64,000 nt of DNA from JAUXJB01 sp965226855 (GCA_965226855.1 CBDDEE010000030.1:310001-374000), one strand, 5' to 3'; counted from the stretch's first letter, positions 1-9,220 are shown. Program-made: numbers and translations. The notes: a model not told the origin generated them from the sequence alone.

Positions 1-728
1 GGCCAGCACTGCTCCAGCATCTGCTGGTTCGCGCAGAGCATTCGCTGGGTGTTTAGCACGCCCTTTGGGAGCCCGGTCGAACCCGAGGTGAAGAGGATCT
101 TCGCCACCGTGTCGGGCCCGACCTCGGCCTCTGCCCGAGCAGCGGCACTTTTCGGTGTCGCGCTCGCGAGCTCGGAGAACGGCGTGATGGAGAGATCGCG
201 CGGCAGCGGGCCGCTGCCGACGAGCTCCACACCGTCGAGATCGAGCGCCTTCAGCACCGGCACGAAGGGGGCCATCGGCGCTGCAAAGACGATCCCCGGG
301 CGCACCAGCTCGAGAATCTGACGCAGCTTGCCGTGGTCCTGGCTCAAGAGCGAGTAGGCAGGTGAGACGGGCGCCACAGGGATGCCCACCAGCAGCGCCC
401 CCAGGAGCATCAGCGCGTGATCGATCGAGTTGTCGGACAGGATGAGCAGGGGACGCTCCTGGCTCAGTTCCCGGTCGATCAGGCTCTGCGCGATCGACTC
501 CGCGGTGCCGAGAGCGTCGGAGTAGCTGAGATGCCGCCAGCTCTCGTCGACGCGCTCCGCCAGGAAGATCGACTCGGGGCGTTCCGCAGCGTGGTGCCGC
601 AGCATCTCGCCGAGGTGACGTTCGTGTGGTGCCAGCGGCTCGGGCGAGCGCAGGATGATGCTGCCGTCGGCCCGCTCCTCGACGTCGACGGCGGCCGGAG
701 CGAACTCGGGACTCTGGTAGGGTGCTAT
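1..728 (-). CDS. Feruloyl-CoA synthase-like acyl-CoA ligase (AMP-binding), partial
   Basis: This is the N-terminal third of an ANL-superfamily ligase that would activate a hydroxycinnamic or other aromatic acid to its CoA thioester. The translation opens APYQSPEFAPAAVDVEERAD, which resembles the start of feruloyl-CoA synthases, and it contains the AMP-binding P-loop ILFTSGSTGLPKGV before running off the left edge. Homology begins exactly at the stop of the upstream lyase gene (overlap ATAG at 725-728). No ATG, GTG or TTG lies in this frame there: the candidate start is ATA, and the first ATG (603-605) would remove about 40 conserved residues. Overlap with the lyase gene implies one operon: deaminate an aromatic amino acid, then ligate the acid to CoA. 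Family assignment is firm, substrate is inferred. Confidence 0.8.
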   Translation of the reverse strand, partial: MAPYQSPEFAPAAVDVEERADGSIILRSPEPLAPHERHLGEMLRHHAAERPESIFLAERVDESWRHLSYSDALGTAESIAQSLIDRELSQERPLLILSDNSIDHALMLLGALLVGIPVAPVSPAYSLLSQDHGKLRQILELVRPGIVFAAPMAPFVPVLKALDLDGVELVGSGPLPRDLSITPFSELASATPKSAAARAEAEVGPDTVAKILFTSGSTGLPKGVLNTQRMLCANQQMLEQCW

Positions 729-2332
729 GGCGTGAGCCCTCGCTCGAGGAGGATTGCCTCCAGCTTCTGTGTCAGGCTGCCATCCGCCATGAGCGCGACG
801 ACCGCATCGATGTCGGTGCGGAACGGGCGATCCGCGGTGAGCGGGGCGACCACTGCGCGAACGGCTGCATGCAGCGCCTTGCCGGCCGCGCTGAGCTTCT
901 CCGGTCCGCGATAGTCGGCGGCCTGCGTCAGCGCTATCAGCTCGTACGCGAAGAGGGCGCGCGCTTTCTCGAGCATGGGGCCAAGCTTCTTGGCGGCCGG
1001 CGTTCCCATGCTGACCACGTCCTGGTTGTTCGCGTTCGTGGGGATGCTGCTCACGCTGGCCGAGTCGTTCAGGTTGCGGATCTCGGCTGCCAGGGCGGTG
1101 GTGATCATCTGCACGGCCATGAAGCCGTTGGACAGTCCCGCTTCCTCGCCGATCACCAGGAAGGGGGGAAGCCCCTGGCTGAAGTCCTCGTCGATGTAGC
1201 GTGCGAAGCGCCGCTCGGACAGCAGTGCGAGCTTGGGGATGGCGAGCCCGAGAATGTCACTCGAGAATGAGACGTGCTGGCCGTAGAAGTTTCCGCCGTG
1301 CAGCGTTGCCTCATCCTCTGCAAAGATCAACGGGTTGTCCGTGACCGAGTTGACCTCGACTTCCAAGATGCCCGCCACGAAGGTCAGCAGATCGCGCACG
1401 GCGCCCACGATCTGCGGCACGCAGCGAATCGAGTAAGGACTCTGCAGGTCCGTGTCGACGCGCACGACGTGCTCGGCGCCAGCGCGTGCCTCCACCAGTC
1501 CTTCCTGCAGCTCCTCGGGATCGAGCACCAGCTTGGACCCGGCGAGGAACGCGTTCAGGTTGCGAGTGGTCGCGACCTGACCGGGGTGCGGTCTGACCTG
1601 CGCGATCCGCTCGTCGAAGTGCTGGATGTTGCCGTGCAGCACGTCGCTCGCAAAGGCCGCGCACGCCTCCGCGAGCAGAGTGAGGTCCTGAGCGTCTTGC
1701 AGTGCCAGCGCGAAGATCGCGCTCATGACGCTCGTTCCGTTGATGAGCGCGAGCCCTTCCTTATAGGAGAGCTCGACGGGCTCGAGCCCGACGGTCTCCA
1801 GGGCTTTGCTCGCTTCGGTGAGCTCGCCCCGGAAGAAGACCTGCCCCTCTCCGAGCAGCGCCTGCGACATGTGTGCGAGCGGGCAGAGGTCTCCACTGGC
1901 GCCGACGGAGCCGGTCTCGGGGATGTAGGCCGCGATGTCCTCGTTCAGCAGCCCGGCGAGCGTCTCGAGCGTCGAGAGCCGGATGCCCGAGAAGCCCTTG
2001 CACAGCGAGTTCAGCCGGATCAGCTGCACCGCCCGGGTCACGTCGATTGGAAAGGGATCTCCGACACCGCCGGACAAGCTCTGGATCAGGTTGTACTGGG
2101 ACTGCGCGGCCTTCTTGGGTGGGATCAGTCGGTTCACCAGCGGCCCGTAGCCCGTGGTGATGCCGTAGGCGACCTCCTCGCGCTTGACCAGGTCCTCCAC
2201 GTGCGAGCGGGAACAGTTGATCGCCTCGGTCGCGTGCGGTGCGATCCGGACCTCGGCTCCGTGCCGGGCCACGTCGATGATCTGGCCGAGGTCGAGCAGA
2301 TTGCCATCTACGTCGATTGATCGAAGTGCCAT
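725..2332 (-). CDS. Aromatic amino acid ammonia-lyase (HAL/PAL/TAL family)
   Basis: This 535-residue protein is a lyase of the MIO family, which removes ammonia from histidine, phenylalanine or tyrosine without an added cofactor. The MIO-forming motif is visible as GSVGASGDLCPLAHM, in which Ala-Ser-Gly cyclises. The N-terminal segment ITTGYGPLVNRL holds the catalytic Tyr loop. At the substrate-selectivity site the sequence is LIQSLSGG. There, HAL normally has Ser-His, bacterial TAL His-Leu and PAL Phe-Leu, so the Ser-Leu pair here is ambiguous. Context favours an aromatic substrate: the next gene is a feruloyl-CoA-synthase-like ligase, there are no hutU/hutI neighbours, and an Lrp-type regulator diverges upstream. 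The family call is sure; HAL versus PAL/TAL is not. Confidence 0.85.
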   Translation of the reverse strand: MALRSIDVDGNLLDLGQIIDVARHGAEVRIAPHATEAINCSRSHVEDLVKREEVAYGITTGYGPLVNRLIPPKKAAQSQYNLIQSLSGGVGDPFPIDVTRAVQLIRLNSLCKGFSGIRLSTLETLAGLLNEDIAAYIPETGSVGASGDLCPLAHMSQALLGEGQVFFRGELTEASKALETVGLEPVELSYKEGLALINGTSVMSAIFALALQDAQDLTLLAEACAAFASDVLHGNIQHFDERIAQVRPHPGQVATTRNLNAFLAGSKLVLDPEELQEGLVEARAGAEHVVRVDTDLQSPYSIRCVPQIVGAVRDLLTFVAGILEVEVNSVTDNPLIFAEDEATLHGGNFYGQHVSFSSDILGLAIPKLALLSERRFARYIDEDFSQGLPPFLVIGEEAGLSNGFMAVQMITTALAAEIRNLNDSASVSSIPTNANNQDVVSMGTPAAKKLGPMLEKARALFAYELIALTQAADYRGPEKLSAAGKALHAAVRAVVAPLTADRPFRTDIDAVVALMADGSLTQKLEAILLERGLTP

Positions 2333-2393
2333 ATCTGGCCTCCTGTGAGGATGATCTCGAGCACCCCTCTGCGTGAAAAGAGTAGGCGAATCT

Positions 2394-2409
2394 GAGCGGG
2401 ATATCGCTC
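2394..2409. promoter_or_regulatory. Inverted repeat in the lyase/Lrp divergent intergenic region
   Basis: Perfect five-base arms GAGCG and CGCTC flank GGATAT, in the AT-rich 149-base gap between the divergent lyase and Lrp-type genes. Lrp/AsnC proteins usually control their divergent neighbours, so this could be part of an operator. The arms are short and the assignment is a guess from position. Confidence 0.3.
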
Positions 2410-2481
2410 CGAATATTGGAGGAATTGGGCGTAATTTGGAATTCTGATCTACTTCTACCCAAAAAACGGAACGAACTCCTC

Positions 2482-2952
2482 ATGTCGACTCTCGATGAAA
2501 CAGACCGCAGAATCCTCGCTTTGCTCCAAGAGGACGCTCGACTGACGCAGGCCGAGCTCGCGAAGCGACTGGCCATGTCCCAGACCTCCTGCTGGCGACG
2601 GGTGCGCCAGCTCGAGGAGTCGGGGGTGATCGCGCGGCGCGTGGCGCTCGTGGACCCGAGGGCGGTGGATCTCACCGTGAGCGTGATCGCGAGCGTGAGT
2701 CTGACCGAGCACAGCGACGCGAACAGGGCATCCTTCGAGTTGCTCGTGGCCTCCCGTCCCGAGGTCGTGGAGTGCTACTCCATGACGGGCGATCGCGACT
2801 ACATGCTGCGGGTCGTGGTCCGCGACGTGGAGGCCTACGACCGCTTCCTCACCACCCAGCTCCTGCACCACCCCGCCGTGGCCTCGGCCAGCTCGAGCTT
2901 CGCGCTGAAGCAGGTCAAGTACACCACCTCCCTCCCACTCGAGCTCGTCTAG
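2482..2952 (+). CDS. Lrp/AsnC family transcriptional regulator
   Basis: This 156-residue regulator has an N-terminal winged helix-turn-helix (LDETDRRILALLQEDARLT, then AKRLAMSQTSCWRRVRQLE) and a C-terminal RAM ligand-binding domain containing a typical SMTGDRDYMLRVVV segment. The ATG at 2482 was chosen because the family normally begins a few residues before the LDxxDRRIL motif; an in-frame ATG lies at 2416, but the extra 22 residues look unlike the family. It faces away from the ammonia-lyase operon across 149 bases and probably regulates that operon in response to an aromatic amino acid. Its TAG stop lies inside the CTAG at which an insertion sequence has entered, so the protein is intact but its original downstream sequence is displaced. 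Confidence 0.88.
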   Translation: MSTLDETDRRILALLQEDARLTQAELAKRLAMSQTSCWRRVRQLEESGVIARRVALVDPRAVDLTVSVIASVSLTEHSDANRASFELLVASRPEVVECYSMTGDRDYMLRVVVRDVEAYDRFLTTQLLHHPAVASASSSFALKQVKYTTSLPLELV

Positions 2953-4393
2953 GAGAGTGACCCAAGATTCCCTTATTGGCTAACTTGGGAGCGTGGGGGA
3001 AGAGGTCATGTTCAAGGCGTATGTGCCGCAGCAGGGCGAGCTGCTACCGGCGCACGTGGGGGAGGCTCTGGATCCATCGGATCCGGCGCTGTTCATCGAC
3101 GATTTGGTGGAGTCGCTGGATCTGCGGCGGTTCGAGAAGCGGTATCGCCGGCGTGGAGAGCGAGCCTTCCCGCCTCGGATGCTGTTGAAGCTGTGGCTTC
3201 TGGGGGCGGTCGTGGGCGTGTACAGCGGGCGGGAGCTTGCGCGACGGCTGCACTACGACCTGCGGTTTCGCTACCTCGCGGCTGGGCTACGACCGAACTT
3301 CCGGACGATCAACCGATTCCGGGACCGTCACCACAGGGACTTCCGAGAGGTGTTCTTGCAGACGCTGAAGGTGGCGCAGGCGATGGGGCTTGTGAAGCTC
3401 GGGCAGGTGGCGGTAGACGGCACGAAGATCCGGGCGAACACGTCGCGGTCCAAGGCGATGAGCCACGCGCGGATGCTGGAGGCGGAGGATCAGCTGAGCG
3501 ACGAGATCGAGCAGATCGTGGCGCAGATGGACGAGCTCAACGCTGCGGAAGAGCAAGAGCACGGGGACGACGATGGCGGAGGTGGGCTTCCAGAAGAGCT
3601 ACAGCTGCGCGAGCGACGACGGGAGCGGATCCGAGCGGCCCGGGAGCAGCTGGAGCGGGAGAAGGGGGAGAAGCTCGAAGCGAAGCACCAGAAGAGCTTC
3701 GCGGACCCCGAAGCGAACATGATGAAGACCGAGGGATCCTTGCAGTCCTGCTACAACGCGCAGCTGGCGACGAGTGAGGACGGCCTGATCGTGGCGAACG
3801 AGCTGACAGAGAAGGCCAATGACTACGAGCAGTTGGAGCCCATGGTCGAGGCAATCGAGACGAACACGAGTCAGCGAGCGGAGATTCTGCTGGCCGACAA
3901 CGGGTACCTGAGCGAGTCGAACCTGAAGGCGTTGGAACGGCGGGGACAACAGGCGTTGATCGCGGTCCGCGGGCGGAAGTCGTCCCGCTGGCCCAAGGGA
4001 GCCCGGGCGCAGCGGATGCACCGGATCTTACGACTGCCCTGGGCCCAGCAACGCTACGCGCAGCCGGAAGACCCAGGCGGAGCGGCCGTTTGCCGAGATC
4101 AAGGCACGACAGCGGTTTCGGCGCTTCATGCTGCGCGGCCAGGAGAAGGTGACGGGAGAGTGGGACCTGGTGTGCTCGGGCTTCAACGTGATGGCGCTCT
4201 GCCGAGCGCAGATGGCGTGATCGGGCGGGTGCGGACCCGTTTCGCGCACGTCAGGCCCTGGATCTGACGCATATCTGTGTAGATCGACATCTACCGGCTA
4301 CCTCGGACCCCCGTTGGCCCGTACATCGCTCCACGTCCAGTTGGGGGCCCTCGCTACAATCACCTCCGCCCACCCGAATCTTGGGTCACTCTC
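2953..4393 (+). mobile_element. IS1182-like insertion sequence
   Basis: Element bounded by perfect 18-base terminal inverted repeats, GAGAGTGACCCAAGATTC at 2953-2970 and its complement at 4376-4393. CTAG is present on both sides (2949-2952 and 4394-4397), consistent with a four-base target duplication. It carries one transposase gene, which has a frameshift. It sits exactly at the stop codon of the Lrp-type gene and abuts a second, unrelated insertion sequence that shares the right-hand CTAG. Confidence 0.9.
3008..4220 (+). pseudogene. IS1182 family transposase, frameshifted near C-terminus
   Basis: The DDE transposase starts MFKAYVPQQGELLPAHVGEA, behind a purine-rich GGGGGAAGAGG. It shows the family segments RPNFRTINRFRDRH, VAVDGTKIRANTSRSK (first catalytic Asp) and LLADNGYLSESNLKAL (second Asp), with a charged coiled-coil-like insertion around residues 165-225. 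The last conserved block, RPFAEIKARQRFRRFMLRG through FNVMALCRAQMA, with the catalytic Glu, is in a different frame. One extra base (about 4062) in the Tyr-Ala-Arg-Arg-Lys-Thr codons explains the shift. Without it the protein would be about 403 residues, ending at the TGA at 4218-4220. Either the copy is dead or the base is an assembly error. Confidence 0.85.
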
Positions 4394-4397
4394 CTAG

Positions 4398-5667
4398 CAG
4401 GCTGCGGAGAAAGTGACTGGGTTGGGCGGGACGCCTCTGACGGGAGGCGTGCCGAGCAGGGAGAGGGATCGCCGTTCCCGGTACGAACCGGTTCGGTGTC
4501 GCACGGGTAGATCTTGCGGGATCATGAGCTATGTCGCCTCCAACAGGTTGCGGATACGGACCAGGTTGTAGGCCGCAGCAGTGAAGGTGAAGACCCAGCC
4601 GACCCGATCCGTGCCCCGGTGCCGGGTCTTGCGCATCAAGCCCACCGTCTTCATCCAGCCAAACACCTCCTCCACCCGTTTGCGGAAGCGCTGGCTCACC
4701 TCGTAGCCCGGGTGTCCTGTGGTCCTTCGATCGATCGCGCTTCGGCGGTTCGTCGTGTTCTGTGCCACGTGCGGGGTAACGCTCCAGGCCCGAAGCGCCT
4801 GCACAAAGCTCTTGGCGTCGTAGCCCTTGTCTCCAGCCAGGGTGATCCGGCGAGCGCCCCCCAGACCCAGCACCATCTCGAGAGCCGCTTCGCGCTCCGC
4901 ATACCCCGACGCCTGAGTGAGCTTCGCCGCCACCACCAGGCCGTTGCGGTTCTCCGTCACGACGTGTCCCTGATACGCGAGCCGCGCGCCCTGGCCCCTC
5001 ATCCCCGCCAGTCGGGCGTCCGGATCCGTCCTCGACGCATGCGTCTGGTTGCTCCGCTTCTCGCCCCGGAAGTTGACCGTCGGGTTGCCCGGGTCGTCAT
5101 CGTCCCTGCGCTTCTCGTCCTTGCGCACGAAGCTCTTCTGGCTCGCCCACGCCTCGATCAGCGTCCCGTCCACCGTGAAGTGCTCCGATGACACCAACCC
5201 CTCCGACTCGGCCTGCGCCAGCACGGCCTCGAAGAAGTGCTGGGCAATCTCGCCCTGCAGTAGCCGTTCCCGATTCTTGGTGAATACCGTGGCGCTGAAC
5301 ACCTCGTCGTCCAGCTCCAGGCCCACGAACCAGCGGTAGAGCAGGTTGTACTCGATCTGCTCGATCAGCTGGCGCTCGCTCCGGATCGTGTACAGCACCT
5401 GCAACAGCAGCGCCCGCAACAGCTGCTCCGGCGGAACCGACGGCCGGCCGACCCCTTTCGCGTAGATCACATCGAAGCGTCGCGACAGCTGCTCGAGCGC
5501 TGCGTCCACCAGTCGCCGGATCGCTCGAAGCGGATGGTCCTCGGGAATCCGGGACTCCAGCGATACGTAGCTGAACATCCCACCCTGGAGCGTCTGCGGT
5601 CCTCTCACACCTCCCCCTTGGGGCTTCCCTCAAGGTACCCTTCGAGGAGTAGTTTTTCAGCAGCCTG
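4398..5667 (-). mobile_element. IS5-like insertion sequence
   Basis: Imperfect terminal repeats begin CAGGCTGC at 4398 and, as the complement, end at 5667 (14 of 17 bases match; right end reads CAGGCTGCTGAAAAACT). CTAG flanks both sides, at 4394-4397 and 5668-5671. The first is shared with the neighbouring IS1182-like element. A single transposase gene on the minus strand fills the element. CTAG-type targets are known for some IS5-family subgroups. Confidence 0.88.
4529..5608 (-). CDS. IS5 family transposase
   Basis: Intact 359-residue DDE transposase beginning MRGPQTLQGGMFSYVSLESR, from a GTG preceded by GGGGGAGG. It has the N-terminal DUF772-type domain (RPSVPPEQLLRALLLQVLYT) and the catalytic segments FTVDGTLIEAWAS (Asp), ITLAGDKGYDAKSFV (Asp) and RKRVEEVFGWMKTVG (Glu). 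All three acidic residues are present and the frame is open, so this copy may still be active, unlike the transposase of the adjacent element. Confidence 0.92.
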   Translation of the reverse strand: MRGPQTLQGGMFSYVSLESRIPEDHPLRAIRRLVDAALEQLSRRFDVIYAKGVGRPSVPPEQLLRALLLQVLYTIRSERQLIEQIEYNLLYRWFVGLELDDEVFSATVFTKNRERLLQGEIAQHFFEAVLAQAESEGLVSSEHFTVDGTLIEAWASQKSFVRKDEKRRDDDDPGNPTVNFRGEKRSNQTHASRTDPDARLAGMRGQGARLAYQGHVVTENRNGLVVAAKLTQASGYAEREAALEMVLGLGGARRITLAGDKGYDAKSFVQALRAWSVTPHVAQNTTNRRSAIDRRTTGHPGYEVSQRFRKRVEEVFGWMKTVGLMRKTRHRGTDRVGWVFTFTAAAYNLVRIRNLLEAT

Positions 5668-5784
5668 CTAGGCGGTCGGCGTCCGCAGCAGCAGCGCGAC
5701 GGCTCCACTTCGACCTCCACTCAAAGGGTGTTGATCTCCAGTTCCCACGGGGCCAGAGTGGAAGCGGGAAGGACAGGGACCGGT

Positions 5785-8700
5785 GTGAGCATCCTCGAGA
5801 CCATCGAGAGCGTGAGGGCTTTTCTGGAGCGCAACGAGCGCGTCTCCCTCCGCGTCTTGAAGCGGGAGTTCGAGCTCGACGACGAAGCCCTCGACGAGCT
5901 GGTCGAGGAGCTCGTCGACGTGCAGCAGGTAGCGGCTCGCAAGGGCGTGGTCCTGTCGTGGGTCGGTGCTGTCCCTGCCAAGACGGTCGCCGAGGAGCCG
6001 GAGACTCAGGCAGCTCCGACGGCTACGCCGCAGGTGTCTGCGTCCCCCCAAGTCGCCGAGGGCGAGCACCGCCAGCTCACCGTGATGTTCTGCGACCTGG
6101 TCGGCTCGACTGAGCTCTCCGAGCGTCTCGACGCCGAAGCCCTGTCCGAAGTGGTGGCCGCCTATCAGAAGACCTGCGCCGCGAGCGTCGAGAGCTTCGA
6201 TGGATACATCGCCCAGTATCTCGGCGACGGCGTGCTCGTCTACTTTGGCTACCCGCTCGCGCACGAGGACGACGCGATGCGTGCGATCCACGCAGCCTTG
6301 CGCATCGCCGGGGAAGTTCCAGGACTGAACAGCCGGCTGGTCGAAGAACACGCGGCGTTGCGTGAGCATCCGCTGCAGATCCGCGTTGGAATTCACACGG
6401 GCTCGGTCGTCGTGGGCGAGCTGGGAGGTGGCGAGAAGCGCGAACGACTTGCGCTCGGTGACACCGTGAACATCGCGGCGCGGGTCGAGGGGGAGGCCGA
6501 ACCGGGCTCGATCGTCGTGAGCGGCGCGACGCGGCACCTGGTACGGGGCGCCTTCGTCTTCCTGGAGCTTGGCGAGCGTTCCCTCAAGGGAATCGAAGGG
6601 CCGGTCGCCCTCTTTCGCCCTGTCCAAGCGACAGGTGTGCAGAGTCGGCTCGCGCTGGCCGGCGCCTCGGGGCTTACACCGCTGGTCGGCCGCGAGCAGC
6701 AGGTCGGACTCCTGCTCGAGCGCTGGGACGAGGCCGTGGCGGGACGCGGCCAGGTGGTCTTGCTGTCAGGCGAGGCGGGGATGGGCAAGTCGCGTCTGAT
6801 CGAAGTGATGCGTGAGCACGTCGCGGACGAGCCCCATACCTGGATCGAATTGCGCGGCTCGGCCTACCACCAAAACAGCGCTTTCCACCCCGTGATCGAG
6901 CTCATCGAGCGGACGGTGATGTTCACGGATACCGATTCGTCCGAGGAGCGCGTGGCGAAGCTCGCGCGAGGGCTCGGCTACTCGGGCTTTCCTACCGACG
7001 AGATCCTCCTGCTGATTGCCGAACTCCTCGGTCTACCCCCGCCCGAGAACTTGCCACCGCTGGCGCTCAGCCCCGACGCGCGGCGAAAGAGGATTCTGGA
7101 GACCCTCGCGGTGTGGCCGGTCGCGCTCGCGCAGCGGCAGCCCATGATGATGATCGTGGAGGATCTGCACTGGTACGACGCTTCCAGTCTGGAGACCATA
7201 GGGATGGTGATCGAGAAGGTCCCCGCGGGTCCGATTCTCTTCATCGCCACCTTCCGCCCAGAATTCGAACCACCCTGGCCCAGCCGCGCGCGGCTGATGC
7301 ATCTGCCCCTCCAGCCGCTGACTCCCAAGCAGAGCGAGGCGATGGCCCGCCACCTCACGGGCGGCAAGCAGCTGCCGCTCAAGGTGCGGGAGGAGATCGT
7401 GGCCAAGACTGACGGTGTACCTCTCTTCGTGGAGGAGCTCACGAAGAGCGTCTTGGAGTCGGCCCTGGTGGTGGAGAGCGATGAGCGCTACGAGCGGAGC
7501 GATCCCCTGCCGGGTTTTGCGATTCCCCCGACCCTTCGCGACTCGCTCACGGCGCGACTCGATCGGCTCGGGCCTGCAAAGGAGGTGGCACAGCTCGCGT
7601 CAGTGCTCGGACGCGAGTTCTCTCACGATGTGCTCCAGATCGTCTCGCCCTTGGAGCCTGCAGCGCTGGATCAGGCCTTGGGGGAGCTGGTCGGTGCGGG
7701 CCTTCTGTACCAGCGAGGCATCCCGCCGCTCGCGACCTATATCTTCAAGCACGCCCTGATCCAGGACGCGGCCTACCAGTCGCTGCTCAAGAAGACGCGG
7801 CGCGAACACCACGCGCGGATCGCAGAGGTGCTCGAGGAGCGTATGCCGGAGCGTGCCGCGGCCGAGCCCGAGGTCGTGGCGCGCCACTACGACGAGGCGG
7901 GGCTCGCCGCAAGGGCGATCGCGTTCTACGAGCGGGCGGGCCAGCGGGCGACCGAGCGGTCGGCAAACGCCGAAGCGATTGAGCAGCTCTCGAAGGGGAT
8001 CGAGCTCCTTCGTACCCTCCCGGAAGGCCCCGATCGAGACCGCCGCGAGCTCCAACTCCTGCTCGCCCTCGGGGCTCCCTTGCAAAGTGCCCGCGGTCAG
8101 GGACGCGCCGAGGTCGAGGAGACCTATGCTCGGGCGCTCGCGCTCTGCCGGCAGCTCGGCGACCCGCCGGAGCTGTTTCAGGCGCTCTCGGGACTGCAGA
8201 TCTTCTATAGGAACCAAGGGCCGGTCGCGCGCGCCATCGAGCTCGGCGCGGAGCTGCTCGATCTCGCGAAGCGGACGGGCGAGACCTCCCACGTCTTGCT
8301 CGCTCACTCCGCCCTCGCCCACTCCCTCTTCCCCCGCGGGGACTTCTCCAAGGCGCTGGAGCACTGCGAGCAGGCACTCGCTGTCTACGACCCGAGCGAG
8401 CATCGCTCGCTCGGATACGTCTACGGGCTGGATCCGGGGATCAGCTCGCTGAACCTCTCGTCGTGGGCTCTCTGGCAGCTCGGCTATCCAGAGCGCGCCT
8501 TGCAGCGGAGCGATCAGTCGATCGAGCTGGCGCGGGAAGGCACCCATCTGTTCAGCATCGCCTCCGCCCTCGTCTATGCCGCAGTCATTCATCTCCTACG
8601 CGGGGAGCCCCCGGCAACGATGGAGCGGGCCGAGGAAGCGATCGCCATCTCGACGCAGCATGGTTTGCCGGTCTGGTTGGCCTTCGGGCTACTCCTGCGC

Positions 8701-9210
8701 GCCTGGGCTCTCTCTCGCGTCGACGACGCGGAGGGCGCCGGCCGCACGATCGGCGAAATGCAGCACGCCGTGGCCCAGACGCAAGGAACGGGCAACGTCC
8801 TGTCCATTCCGGGTCCCCTCGGCCTGGCGGCGGAGACGCTCCGCAGGGTCGGGCGGCTGGAGGAGGCGCTGGGTTCCGTCAACGTTGGGCTCGCCCGGTC
8901 GGCCGAGGGACACGTGCCCTTCTGGGACGTGGAGCTCCAACGGTTGAAGGGAGAGATCCGGCTGGCGCAGGACCCCGCCGCGGTCGAGGAAGCCGAGAGC
9001 CTCTTCCTCCGAGCCCTCGAGATCGCGAAGAGCCAGGAGGGGAAGTCCTTCGAGCTCCGCGCGGCCACGAGCCTCGCCCGGCTCTGGTCCGGGCAGGGCC
9101 AGAAGGACGAAGCCCGCGAGCTCCTCGCTCCAATCTACGACTGGTTCACCGAAGGCTTCGACACGCAGGACCTGAAGGACGCAAAGGCGCTGCTAGAGGA
9201 GCTGGCATAG
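5785..9210 (+). CDS. Adenylate/guanylate cyclase with AAA ATPase and TPR domains
   Basis: Large signalling protein of about 1141 residues. The GTG at 5785 was chosen because the product then opens SILETIESVRAFLERNERVS, the usual N-terminal helical domain of this family, with GGAAGGACAGGG upstream; an ATG at 5728 lies almost at the IS junction. A class III cyclase domain follows (about residues 90-290) with metal-binding Asp in MFCDLVGSTELSERLD and in YLGDGVLVYFGYP, and LALGDTVNIAARVE carrying the catalytic Asn/Arg. An ATPase domain then shows Walker A GEAGMGKSRL and Walker B MIVEDLHWYD. The C-terminal 450 residues are helical TPR-like repeats. Such proteins couple ligand or protein sensing by the ATPase/TPR part to cyclic nucleotide production; the signal here is unknown. 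Confidence 0.9.
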   Translation: MSILETIESVRAFLERNERVSLRVLKREFELDDEALDELVEELVDVQQVAARKGVVLSWVGAVPAKTVAEEPETQAAPTATPQVSASPQVAEGEHRQLTVMFCDLVGSTELSERLDAEALSEVVAAYQKTCAASVESFDGYIAQYLGDGVLVYFGYPLAHEDDAMRAIHAALRIAGEVPGLNSRLVEEHAALREHPLQIRVGIHTGSVVVGELGGGEKRERLALGDTVNIAARVEGEAEPGSIVVSGATRHLVRGAFVFLELGERSLKGIEGPVALFRPVQATGVQSRLALAGASGLTPLVGREQQVGLLLERWDEAVAGRGQVVLLSGEAGMGKSRLIEVMREHVADEPHTWIELRGSAYHQNSAFHPVIELIERTVMFTDTDSSEERVAKLARGLGYSGFPTDEILLLIAELLGLPPPENLPPLALSPDARRKRILETLAVWPVALAQRQPMMMIVEDLHWYDASSLETIGMVIEKVPAGPILFIATFRPEFEPPWPSRARLMHLPLQPLTPKQSEAMARHLTGGKQLPLKVREEIVAKTDGVPLFVEELTKSVLESALVVESDERYERSDPLPGFAIPPTLRDSLTARLDRLGPAKEVAQLASVLGREFSHDVLQIVSPLEPAALDQALGELVGAGLLYQRGIPPLATYIFKHALIQDAAYQSLLKKTRREHHARIAEVLEERMPERAAAEPEVVARHYDEAGLAARAIAFYERAGQRATERSANAEAIEQLSKGIELLRTLPEGPDRDRRELQLLLALGAPLQSARGQGRAEVEETYARALALCRQLGDPPELFQALSGLQIFYRNQGPVARAIELGAELLDLAKRTGETSHVLLAHSALAHSLFPRGDFSKALEHCEQALAVYDPSEHRSLGYVYGLDPGISSLNLSSWALWQLGYPERALQRSDQSIELAREGTHLFSIASALVYAAVIHLLRGEPPATMERAEEAIAISTQHGLPVWLAFGLLLRAWALSRVDDAEGAGRTIGEMQHAVAQTQGTGNVLSIPGPLGLAAETLRRVGRLEEALGSVNVGLARSAEGHVPFWDVELQRLKGEIRLAQDPAAVEEAESLFLRALEIAKSQEGKSFELRAATSLARLWSGQGQKDEARELLAPIYDWFTEGFDTQDLKDAKALLEELA

Positions 9211-9220
9211 GCAGTTCGGA

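Noticed and set aside
725..2320. Long plus-strand open frames (722-1270, 1274-2320) across the lyase gene
   Set aside because: Antisense frames forced open by high GC; the translations are Arg/Gly/Val-rich with no motifs and the lyase is unmistakable.
2949..5671. Composite transposon
   Set aside because: The two elements differ in transposase family and ends, lie directly adjacent and enclose no cargo.
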